Assembly: GCA_964473525.1 (NCBI GenBank) | Contig: CAYYPK010000016.1 | Span: forward strand, 81,915 to 145,914 | DNA: 64,000 bases | Source: GCA-2687025 sp964473525 | Lineage (GTDB): Bacteria; Poribacteria; WGA-4E; GCA-2687025 | Direction of reading: 5' to 3' | Part shown: piece after piece, positions 46,098-54,700 of the stretch | How positions within the stretch are numbered: position 1 is the first letter of the stretch | Layout: every line of letters begins with the position of its first letter | Position numbers and translations under genes: made by a program | Notes under the pieces: generated by a model | Database searches by the model: none | What the model saw: only the letters and a program-made list of their open reading frames with translations | Told to the model about the DNA's origin: nothing

Positions 46098-46916
46098 CTA
46101 GGCGGTGACCCGCTGGCGCGTTCGGTAGACAACGTACGCTACTTTGACTCCCAGAGCGAGGCACGCCCACGTCGCCCATCCGGGCGTCGCGAACGCCGCC
46201 AGGAACGCGGCGACCGTCGCCACCTTCACGGCTCCCCACACGGCGAGTGATCGCACCGCCCCGCGCGCTGACACACGTCCGCGGAGGAGACGCCATGTTA
46301 CCACCAGTAACAGCATGGAGAGCGCCCAGCCACACGCGGCAGGAAGGTAGTTCAGGGGAGTCGGCGCGTCCACGAGGCGCCCAATGACGGCACGCACGTC
46401 GGATGTGAGCACGCGGTTGCTGATGCCAGTGCTGGTCAGTCCCTCGGAGCGCGCGACTTCCTCGGTTACGAACACGCACTCGGCGCCCAACTCGTCGACG
46501 GCTTCCCGCACGTACGATGCCGACGAGGTCGCCTTGAGCTGAACCTGGCGTTCCTCGCCTGTCGACGCGTCGCGGAGGATGACGTCGTAGTCCGGGTGGT
46601 TCGTGTCGGCGAACATCTCCGCGGTGACCGAGTCACCGTCCGCGTTCTCCGACTCGACGAAGTAGATCTCGTGCGCGATGCCCTTGACGTTGCTGACGAC
46701 GCCCGGCATCTGCGCTTCGTCGAGCGCGGACAGGTATTCGCGCAGTTCGGCGCGCGTCGCGTCTGCGAGGTCGTTGCGGCTGCGCCGCAGCGCGGTGAGT
46801 ATATGCGCGTCGTCGTCGGCGATAGCGCCCGTGAGAGCGAAGTGCGCGAGAACGGCGGCGATACCTATCTCGTCCCACACGCCGACCACGATCCGCCCAA
46901 CGCCCGACACGGACAC
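46098..46916 (-). CDS. Membrane protein with a PD-(D/E)XK-nuclease-like domain
   Basis: 272 residues. GTG at 46916 with GAGGAGG 6 nt upstream; it begins one base after the stop of the DUF697 gene. After a hydrophobic patch (VWDEIGIAAVLAHFALTGAI), residues ~75-185 read NVKGIAHEIYFVESEN, TNHPDYDVILRD, ERQVQLKATSSASYV: an E...PDxD...QxK order typical of PD-(D/E)XK phosphodiesterases. The C-terminus has two to four membrane helices. Similar uncharacterised proteins, with a D...QLK core, occur in other bacteria. Nuclease activity, and a role in defence, are inferences only. Confidence 0.6.
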   Translation of the reverse strand: MSVSGVGRIVVGVWDEIGIAAVLAHFALTGAIADDDAHILTALRRSRNDLADATRAELREYLSALDEAQMPGVVSNVKGIAHEIYFVESENADGDSVTAEMFADTNHPDYDVILRDASTGEERQVQLKATSSASYVREAVDELGAECVFVTEEVARSEGLTSTGISNRVLTSDVRAVIGRLVDAPTPLNYLPAACGWALSMLLLVVTWRLLRGRVSARGAVRSLAVWGAVKVATVAAFLAAFATPGWATWACLALGVKVAYVVYRTRQRVTA

Positions 46917-46917
46917 A

Positions 46918-47673
46918 TCACCCCTCCTCGGGCCGTGCGCGGTCGCCTTCGTCGCGTCCACGCCTGTACGCTTCGCGCAGGTCGTCGTCCTTGGATGTGC
47001 GGCCAGCCGCGCGGTCGGTGAAGTAGAGATCCATCACGCGTCCGACGCCGTACGTCATCCCGTAGATCACGGGGCCAGAGATGAGGCCGCCGACCCCCGG
47101 CGCCGCGACCTTGATGAGGGTGGATGCCGCCGACCGCGTGACGATGCTGAGACCCAGCGCGCCCATCGTCGTCTTGAGCGACTCCATCGCCTGCTCTTCG
47201 CTCGCCACGCGCACGCCGCGTATGTTGGAGATCTTCCACGCCATGATGCACTGGAGCGGCGTAAACAGGAACATCTCGACGAACGGGATGGGCTGCACGG
47301 CGACGCCCGCGCACGCGGCGGCGGTGACTCCAATGACGCGCTTGACCTTCTCGTCCGCGGAGTAGCGCGGATTGCTCTCGATGTTGAGGTACTCCTCGTT
47401 GAGCGCGCGCTTCATGTCCTCCGCAGACATGTTCCTGAGGCGTCCGGCGAACGCCTTGAACCGGTCGCCGAGGCCGGCGATGCCCTTGGCTTGCGGCTCC
47501 GTCGTCTCGCGTCCCGCTCTCGCGCCGTTCTCCGCGCGGAACGCGTCGATGAGGAGCTCTGCCTCCGCGCCCGAGATGTCGTCGACGCGGTCTAGCAGGT
47601 AGTCGACCTGCTGTATGGTCAGTTCACCGCGCGTCGCGAGGTCCAGCACGCGCGCGCGGGTTCCATTGCCCAT
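46918..47673 (-). CDS. DUF697-like membrane protein
   Basis: 251 residues. ATG at 47673 with GGAGG 6 nt upstream. An N-terminal helical part (VLDLATRGELTIQQVDYLLD) precedes a DUF697-like region: VIGVTAAACAGVAVQPIPFV, EMFLFTPLQCIMAWKISNIRG, then two further hydrophobic helices (IVTRSAASTLIKVAAPGVGG; LISGPVIYGMTYGVGRVM). DUF697 domains often accompany small GTPases, but no GTPase is here. The next gene, a PD-(D/E)XK-like membrane protein, is translationally coupled, so they probably form a two-protein membrane complex. Confidence 0.68.
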   Translation of the reverse strand: MGNGTRARVLDLATRGELTIQQVDYLLDRVDDISGAEAELLIDAFRAENGARAGRETTEPQAKGIAGLGDRFKAFAGRLRNMSAEDMKRALNEEYLNIESNPRYSADEKVKRVIGVTAAACAGVAVQPIPFVEMFLFTPLQCIMAWKISNIRGVRVASEEQAMESLKTTMGALGLSIVTRSAASTLIKVAAPGVGGLISGPVIYGMTYGVGRVMDLYFTDRAAGRTSKDDDLREAYRRGRDEGDRARPEEG

Positions 47674-47755
47674 GGTCGCCTCCGTGGAGTCTCGTCGGTT
47701 TGCGCCCGCCTGACGACGCCTGGTTGCTACGGCGGCAGCCGCTCCGACACCCGCG

Positions 47756-48778
47756 CTACGCGTCCTGCGCCCACTTCTCGCCTACGCCGAGCGTCTCCTG
47801 GCAGTAGCGGATGCTCGCGTCCAGGTGCGTGCGCTGTTGCGTCGCCATCGCCGCCGCGTATTCCGGGGATAGCTCCGTGCCGCGCCCGGCGTCCGCGATG
47901 AGCATCGAGCCCATGTAGGGCGAGCCCGACTTCGCGAGCGCGACGAATCGGGCGAACTCAGACGCGGGCGTGTCTGGGAACGCCTCCCAATACTCCGGCT
48001 CGAGGTAGTTGAGTATCTGCGGCGCCCGCCCGGCGATGATTTCGACGGTCAGCGACGCGGTAGGGCATAGCCGTTCGAACTCGCGGACCCACGCGTCGAT
48101 CCCAATGCAGCCCTCGCCCATGGGGAGCCACTGCATCGCCGCGCCTCGCGGATGCTCCCAGACGACCGCGTCGCGGATGTGGCTGGTCACGACGTATGGC
48201 GCCAGATGCTCCAGCGTGACAAACGGATCCTCCGCGACCCAGACCGCGTTCCCGGTGTCGATGCACGCGCCGACATACTCAGGCCCGGCTTCCTCGATAA
48301 GTCCCCGCAACTCATGCGCCTGGAGGTCGCCCGCATGGTTCTCGATCGCTATCTTCACGCCCTTGTCGAGGGCAACGTCGCGGACGGCGCGACACGTCTC
48401 GACCGTCGCGTCGATGTGCTCGCGCAGTGGCGTGGTGTCACGTCTGTCCGATCCGCCGCCGAGCACGCATCGGACGAAGGGCGATCCCACGACGTCCGCG
48501 ACGTGGATCATCTCCGTCAGTTGCTCCAATGCCGTGCCACGCGCGTCGTCGAACCACGTCGACGTGGGGCAGATGGACAGCATACCGACGTTCACTTCGA
48601 TCCCGTACTCGTCGGCGCGGGCCTTGACCGTCCGCAGATACGCCTCATCCAAGCTATCGAAGTACGTGCGCTCGGAGAACTGCACGGCGTCGAGTCGCTT
48701 CTCGTGGGCGTAGTCGAGGTGCTGGAACGCGTCCCAGTCGTGCGATCTGAGGCTGTACGTGTCCACGCCCAGTTTCAT
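47756..48778 (-). CDS. Sugar phosphate isomerase/epimerase-like TIM-barrel protein
   Basis: 340 residues of the xylose-isomerase-like AP-endonuclease-2 fold: LGVDTYSLRSHDWDAFQHLD at the start, GVKIAIENHAGDLQAHELRG (Glu metal ligand), EYVGACIDTGNAVWVAEDP (Asp), YVVTSHIRDAVVW (His) and SLTVEIIAG (Glu), the typical divalent-metal site. Such enzymes epimerise or isomerise keto-sugars and inositol derivatives and are often paired with Gfo/Idh/MocA oxidoreductases, as here (44951-46009). ATG at 48778 with GGACGGG upstream. Confidence 0.86.
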   Translation of the reverse strand: MKLGVDTYSLRSHDWDAFQHLDYAHEKRLDAVQFSERTYFDSLDEAYLRTVKARADEYGIEVNVGMLSICPTSTWFDDARGTALEQLTEMIHVADVVGSPFVRCVLGGGSDRRDTTPLREHIDATVETCRAVRDVALDKGVKIAIENHAGDLQAHELRGLIEEAGPEYVGACIDTGNAVWVAEDPFVTLEHLAPYVVTSHIRDAVVWEHPRGAAMQWLPMGEGCIGIDAWVREFERLCPTASLTVEIIAGRAPQILNYLEPEYWEAFPDTPASEFARFVALAKSGSPYMGSMLIADAGRGTELSPEYAAAMATQQRTHLDASIRYCQETLGVGEKWAQDA

Positions 48779-48939
48779 GTGACCCGTCCTATACTGTTAC
48801 CGACGCGGGCAGACGCGAGCGCCGCGCCTTCCCCAACCGGATGATTGCGCCACCGCGCGCGCGATGCAACCGAGGCGCCGTTTGGTGTCGCCAGCTTCCG
48901 GCGCGTGGCGTTGTTCTATGCAAGGAGGGAAGCTGACCC

Positions 48940-50682
48940 ATGGACGCACATGAATGCGCGCACGCCCACCGCGGCGGACTCGGCTCTACAGCTCGACCGG
49001 CGGCAGCGACGGCCGACGCCTTCGGCGGCCGCGAGGGCCTGCAGCGGCTCGTAGACGTCTTCTACGACCGCGTCGGAGCCGACGAGGAGCTGGCCCCGGT
49101 GTTTCGGAACCACGCCGACCAGCCGCACGCGCGCGCGAGACTCGTCGCGTTCTTCATGGACTGGCTCGGCGCCGACCCTTCGTATCACCGGGAGATGCGA
49201 GGCGGACAGCAGCGTGTGCACTATCGCGCCGTTGTTACCGCGCGCGGCGCGTCTCTCTGGCTGTCGTACTTCAAGGAGTCCATGGCTGAGTGCGGCATCG
49301 CGGCGGACGCCAGCGACGCCATGATGAAGGCGCTCGGGCCGCTGGCTCGCGGGATGGTGAACATGGACGGCGAGGTGCGCAACCGTCCCGACGGATGCAG
49401 CAACGCGACGTTCCTGCGCCGCATCTGGATCCTCGCGGCCAAGGGCGACCGTGACGGTCTCGCCAAGTGGATCGAGGGAGAGCCGACGCTAGTGGCGCGG
49501 CGCGGCGACGGCGGCCGCACGCTGCTGTGGGAGGCGGCCAAGCACGGCCGCCGCGAGATAGTGCAGTGGCTGCTGGACCTGGGCGCCGACCCCAACGCGC
49601 CCGGAGTCGCCAAGCCCAGCTATGGGAAGACCAGCCCTCCCGAGACGCTTCTCAGCATGACGCCGCACTGCGTGGCCACCCTCAAGAAGAAGCGCGAGGT
49701 CGTGGACGACCTGCTCGCTGCGGGAGCCGTCGTCGACATCTACACCGCCGCCATGCTCGGAGACATCGGTACGCTCGAAGCGATGCTCGATGACGGCTCG
49801 CCTCTGAACGGCCAGGATCCCGCCGAGGACTTCTCTCCGTGCACGCCGCTCTACCACGCCGTGTGTGGCAAGCAGGCGAAGGCAGTGGACATGCTGCTAG
49901 AGCGAGGGGCGGATGTCGAGCCCCACAGCGTGCAGCTGCTGACGCTCGCAGCGCGCCGCAACGCTCTCCCCATCGCGAAGACGCTGCTCGAAGCAGGAGC
50001 CACCGCGCGAGATTGCACGCGCCTGCTGTACACCGTGGTCGACAACGGCGCGGCCGATTGGGCGGAGACCCTGATCGCCCACGGCGCGGACGCTTCGCTC
50101 ATCGGTGTCCGCGGAAGGGCCATGGTCGAGTTCCCCGAGGCTGCGGAGTTGGCGCTCAGCCGGGGCGCCACGCCGACCGGCCTCATCGCCACGTGCAACG
50201 GCAACAACGGCAACAAGGGCGATCACCCCGAGTACGCGCAGGCGTTGCTGGCGAGAGGCGTCGACCCCAACACGCCGGATGGCGGCGGCCGGACAGCGAT
50301 CTGCACTGCCGCGAAGTCGGGCTTCCCGGAGTACGTGGACATCCTGCTTCGGCACGGGGCCGACCCCAACATCGCTGACGACAGGGGACGCACGCCCCTC
50401 AGCCGGGCCTTGGACAACAAGCTTTGGGACATTGCGACGACGCTGCTCGCCGCCGGAGCCAACGTGTCCGACGCGCCCCTCAACAGGCGTGGCGAAACTG
50501 TCCTGCATAGGGCCGCGTCAGCGGGACATCTCGGGCTGGTCCGAGGGCTGCTGGAGGCGGGGTGCGATCCCACGGCCACCACGCAGGCGGGCACGACGCC
50601 GGAGGCATACGCCCGCAAACGGGGTCACGAGGGAACCGCAGAGGCGCTGAGGAACGCTGCGCTCCAGGGCGTACCCGCTTAG
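48940..50682 (+). CDS. Truncated haemoglobin fused to ankyrin repeats
   Basis: 580 residues. ATG at 48940 with AAGGAGG about 10 nt upstream. Residues ~28-140 are a 2-on-2 globin: GGREGLQRLVDVFYDRVGAD, LAPVFRNHADQPHARARLVA, FFMDWLGADPSYHREMRGGQ, and RVHYRAVV with H94 as probable proximal haem ligand. From ~155 onward there are about ten ankyrin repeats, several canonical (GRTLLWEAAKHGRREIVQWL; GETVLHRAASAGHLGLVRGL). No signal peptide. A haem domain coupled to a protein-binding array suggests an O2/NO sensor acting by protein contact (inference). I know of no characterised protein with this layout. Confidence 0.82.
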   Translation: MDAHECAHAHRGGLGSTARPAAATADAFGGREGLQRLVDVFYDRVGADEELAPVFRNHADQPHARARLVAFFMDWLGADPSYHREMRGGQQRVHYRAVVTARGASLWLSYFKESMAECGIAADASDAMMKALGPLARGMVNMDGEVRNRPDGCSNATFLRRIWILAAKGDRDGLAKWIEGEPTLVARRGDGGRTLLWEAAKHGRREIVQWLLDLGADPNAPGVAKPSYGKTSPPETLLSMTPHCVATLKKKREVVDDLLAAGAVVDIYTAAMLGDIGTLEAMLDDGSPLNGQDPAEDFSPCTPLYHAVCGKQAKAVDMLLERGADVEPHSVQLLTLAARRNALPIAKTLLEAGATARDCTRLLYTVVDNGAADWAETLIAHGADASLIGVRGRAMVEFPEAAELALSRGATPTGLIATCNGNNGNKGDHPEYAQALLARGVDPNTPDGGGRTAICTAAKSGFPEYVDILLRHGADPNIADDRGRTPLSRALDNKLWDIATTLLAAGANVSDAPLNRRGETVLHRAASAGHLGLVRGLLEAGCDPTATTQAGTTPEAYARKRGHEGTAEALRNAALQGVPA

Positions 50683-50705
50683 GTCAGAGCATGACGCGGC
50701 AGGGC

Positions 50706-51653
50706 CTACACCCGCTGCCAGTCGTGCGGTACGAAGTACAGCGAGAGCGGGATCGCCGCCTCTTCTGGGGTGTAGAGCGTCTCGTCGTCGCGCGCCTGGT
50801 ACGTCACGCGAACCGTGAGACCGACCTCCTCGTCGCGGTCCTCGTTGACCCCGAGACACGTCGCTTTGACGACGACCTTCCCCTCGTACGCTGGCGCCGT
50901 CGCGCCATCGGCGTCTGGGTAGCGCACGCCCAACAGCGTGATGGCGTCGCCACTCTCCAACCGCACGTCTAGCGGCGCGCACCCGTTCGCTCCGGGCGGG
51001 CCGCAGATCCGCTTGCCCGCGGCGACGTCAACCTCGACAGTCAGCGTGAGGCTCTGCGCGCGGCGTATCGTGGACGACGCGAAGCTCGCCGTCACACGCG
51101 CGTTCGGGCGGTTTGCGGTCGCGGCAGGGCCGGTCTGCGCGTGGGCAACGCCGAAATCATCGCGCAGCACATCGCTGATCGCATCGCGGACGTTGTGACC
51201 CTCGTAGAACGTCTTGCCGAAGACCCGGCCGTCCTCACCTATCAGATACGTGCCAGGGCGCGGGAGCCCGTAGTGTTCGTGGTCCTCCGCCATGGACGTG
51301 TTCAGGAGGCCGAATGCGCGGATGGCTTCGGCGTCGGCGTCCGACAGCAGTGGATACGTGATGCCGAACTTGTCAGCGAAGCGGCCGAGCACGTCCACGC
51401 TGTCTGGACTGATCGCGAACACGGCAATCCCGGCGTCGCGCATGGCGTCGAGGTTCTGCTGCAACTCCACGAGCTGCGTCTTGCAGTAGCCTCACCACGA
51501 CGCGCTACGGTAGAACAGGATGATCGCCTTCCCGCCGCCCCGCGTCGCGGAGTAGCTGACGACCTCGCCAGACTGGTCTGGCAAGTCGAAGTCGGGCGGC
51601 GTAGCCCCGATCTCAGGGCCGGTTCCGAAGCTCGTATCGTCGCTGTGGTTCAT
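50706..51653 (-). CDS. Redoxin-domain selenoprotein (in-frame UGA, UxxC motif) with DsbD-N-like C-terminal domain
   Basis: 315 residues when the UGA at 51492-51494 is read as selenocysteine. The redoxin (AhpC/TSA) domain runs unbroken across it: KAIILFYRSASW, U54, GYCKTQLVELQQNLDAM, then AGIAVFAISPDSVDVLGRFA, YPLLSDADAEAIRAFG and PGTYLIGEDGRVF. Relatives have Cys at this place (W-C-x-x-C), so UGA stands where the catalytic Cys belongs. After ~165, a beta-domain (LTLTVEVDVAAGKRICGPPG; VVVKATCLGVNEDRDEEVGL) resembles DsbD-N. A SECIS-like hairpin follows the UGA. ATG at 51653 is chosen; ATG 51704 is the alternative. Likely a thiol/selenol peroxidase or disulfide reductase. Needs selA/B/C/D elsewhere. 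Confidence 0.82.
51450..51494 (-). promoter_or_regulatory. SECIS-like hairpin immediately downstream of the UGA codon
   Basis: On the minus strand, starting within the UGA: GAGG (51493-51490) pairs with CCUC (51453-51450), CUGCAA (51486-51481) with UUGCAG (51464-51459), and CGC (51478-51476) with GUG (51470-51468), leaving apical loop AGCUC (51475-51471). The loop starts 16 nt after the UGA and has a G among its first two bases, as expected for bacterial SECIS elements. Folding was done by eye. Confidence 0.65.
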
Positions 51654-51789
51654 CGGTCGGGCGCCTGGTTGCGGTGGAGGCAGTCGCCGTGTGACGCCAG
51701 TCATGCTACCGGCAAACCCCGCCCAGCGCCATCGCCCGCGGCCACGCGCCGAGTCGTGCGGTTCGACGCGCGCCGTGCAGGCGATGTCG

Positions 51790-54700
51790 CTACTTCAGCA
51801 CAACGAAGCGACGCATCTCGCTGTAGGTGCCAGCCTCAATGGCGTACGCGTAGGAGCCACTGGCGACGCGTTCGCCGTCGTCGTTACGCCCATCCCAGTA
51901 AGCGGCACCCTCGCGCGCGACGTAGTGGCCTGCCGCGCGGCGACCCAGGTCCAGCGTCCGCACGATTTGCCCAGACAGGTCGTAGATGCGAATGGCGACG
52001 TCCGACGACGCCCCGAGCTGGAACGGAATCCACGTCTCCGGGTTGAACGGGTTGGGGTAGTTCTGGTAGAGGCGCGACGCGCGCNNNNNNNNNNNGACCA
52101 CGGGCAGCGCGCGACGTCGGATGCCGCGGTCGTCGGCAGTGATGATGCGCTCGAAACGCACGGCGTCTTGCAGCCTGTGGTCGTCCGCCTTCACGCTGAA
52201 CGTCAGCCGCGCGTACGCCGCGCCGTCCTGCACGGAAGCCGAGGCCATGCTCGCGAAGCCAATAGTCGCTCGCCCCGGCGTCGAGTCGCTGACTGCGCGG
52301 AACGCCCCCGGCAACGCGTCGCCTGCCGTTGCGTCGGCGAGCTCCAACACGCCAGCGTCGTACGACACGTCGAACTGCACGCCGCGTGCGGGGTAGTCCA
52401 CGCTCGGCGCAAGGGAGACCTCCAGCACGTCTGGCGCCGGACGCGCGTAGGTGACGGTGACTGGCATGGGCTGAGCAGGCGCGGCGAACACCTCCTCCGC
52501 GACCGGCAGGATCACGCCGCCGATGAACCCCTGCGCGGCCAACACGAGGTCCGAGATGTCGATGGAACCGTCGTCGGTGATGTCCTCGACCGCGATCTCG
52601 AGGTCGACCTCAACGCTCGTGCCAAACGCCTGCGCGACGATCACGAGGTCGATGATGTTGTTCTCACCGTCGTCGTTGATGTCCGTCGCCTCGCGGCCCG
52701 CCTGAGCGGCGGCGTCCTCCGCGCGAGCCACGGCCTCTTGGGCGCGCTCCGCCGCGGCAACGGCGGCGTCGGCGGCGGCTTGAGCTGCAACGCTGTTCCG
52801 TCTGGCGGCGCGCTCGACGGCCCTCGCTGCCTGGCTCGCGGCTTTCGCGGCTTCCTGCGCGGCGCGCTTCGCGGCTCTGGCCGCCTCGCGCGCGGACCTC
52901 TGGGCTTCCTTGGCGCTCTGCGACGCGGCCTCTTCGGCGTGGAGCTCGGCTTCGAGCGCGTCCGTCTCGACGGACATCTCGAGGCCGTCGAGCGCGACAT
53001 CGAGGGTCTGGGCCAGGTTGCCATCCGCCCAGTCCTCAAGCTCCTCCAGGGCGGCGTCGGCTCCCTCGGCCGCAACGCCCGTGGCGGCCGCCAGAAGGAT
53101 GTCCAGCAGATTGTCCGTGGCATCGGCCGTAGCAGCGGCCTCGTCGGCGAGCGCATCGAGGCCGTCGGCCGCGGCCTCCGCCATGTCGACGGCGACCCCG
53201 ATAACTTCCTCGACGAGCAGGGCCGTCGCCTCGGCTTCGGCGAGTTCCGCTTCGGCGGCGCGACGCTGGCCGACGCTACCGGTCTCCGCGCGCTCCGTGG
53301 CTGCTTCCGCGGCGCTCGCGCTGTCTGCCGCGAGATCCTCTACGCTGTCGCGCAGCGCGAGTGTGAGATCGATGACCGCCCCGAGAACCTCGATTGCGGC
53401 TTGCACGGCGTCTTCGGCAGCGGCTCGCAACGCCGGGTCAGCGTCGTCCTGCAGTCCCGCCAACGCTGCCGTGGCGCTCTCGACGGCGTCAGCGGCTCGG
53501 CCGGCGGCTCGCTCTGCGTTGCGTATCGCAGCTTCGAGGCTCCGCGGCAGATCCGCTGCTTCGACGTCTACCAGCGCGTCCAGATCGTCGATGACATCGT
53601 CGATCGTCTCGGAGGCGGAGCCCGCGTCCTCGACCGCCTGCGCCGCGCGTTCGATGGGGTCGAAGCCGCCTCCGTTGAGCGCGTCTTCGATCCGATCAAG
53701 GATGTCGGCGGCGTCGAGCACCAGACCCTCCGCGACGCTCAGACGGTTCAGAGTGATGGCTTCCTCGGCGTCTGCCATCAGGGACTCGAACTCCGCGACG
53801 AGCTCTGGCGGCGCGTCGATCCCCTCCTCGTCGTATTCACCTAGCACGTCGGCTAGGTCGTCGACGACGTGAGCGATGTCCTCACGCGTCTCCAGCTCGC
53901 GCTCCAGTGTCTCCGCGATAGCGTCGGCGTCCTCGAGCAACTCCTCGGCGGCCTCCAGGTCGTCAGCGTCGAAGGCTGCCTCGGCCTCGGCGACTGTCTG
54001 CAGCAATAAGTCCGACAGCCGCGCGTTAGCGATCTCGAGACCGGGTGCATCGATCTGTTCCGACAGCTCACTCAGGCGTTCCTGCGCTTTCTCCAGGCCC
54101 CGTCCAGTCTTGTCCTTGTCCTGCCCAGGAGGAGTCTTGTCGGTTCCTCCGCCCTTGCCAGAATCCCCGTTGCCGTTCCCGTCGTCCTCATCGTTGCCGT
54201 CCTCGTCCTCGTCGTCGTCCTCGACCGGGGGCTCGGCGACCGGAGGCTCTCCGTCGATCGGCGGGTCGTCGACAATTGGCTCGTCGTCCACCGGTGGATC
54301 GCCATCCGGTGGCGGCTCGACGACCGGCGGATCCTCAACCACTGGTGGCTCTTCGTCGACCGGGCCACCGTCTGCGGGCGGCTCCTCGTCTACCGGATCG
54401 TCATCCGCAGGCGGGCCCACCACTGGCGGGTCCTCGTCGACAGGATCCCCGTCCGTCGGTGGGCCCACCACGGGCGGCTCCTCGTCAACCGGGTCGTCAG
54501 GCGCCGGCGGGTCTGCCACCGGAGGATCGCTGGCGTCTGGACCGTCGGCCGGGGGGTCAGCGTCCGGTTCTGGGTCGGCAGGCGTGACGAGGTCCAAGGT
54601 GGCCGTCCGGTCGAGGATGCCGGTGAACGTCGCCTGATAGGTCAGCACGGCGCCGGAGTCCGCGCCGTCGGGCAGGACCACCTCGATCGTCAGCGCCGAG

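Noticed and set aside
51691..53844. 717-codon open frame on the plus strand
   Set aside because: It is antisense to the Ala/Glu-rich giant protein; GC-rich coding leaves opposite frames open. The minus-strand frame has a signal peptide, dockerin-like repeats and a tail.
54240..54560. CRISPR-like or satellite array
   Set aside because: The repeats are degenerate in-frame Pro/Asp/Glu codons of the giant protein, not identical repeats with unique spacers.
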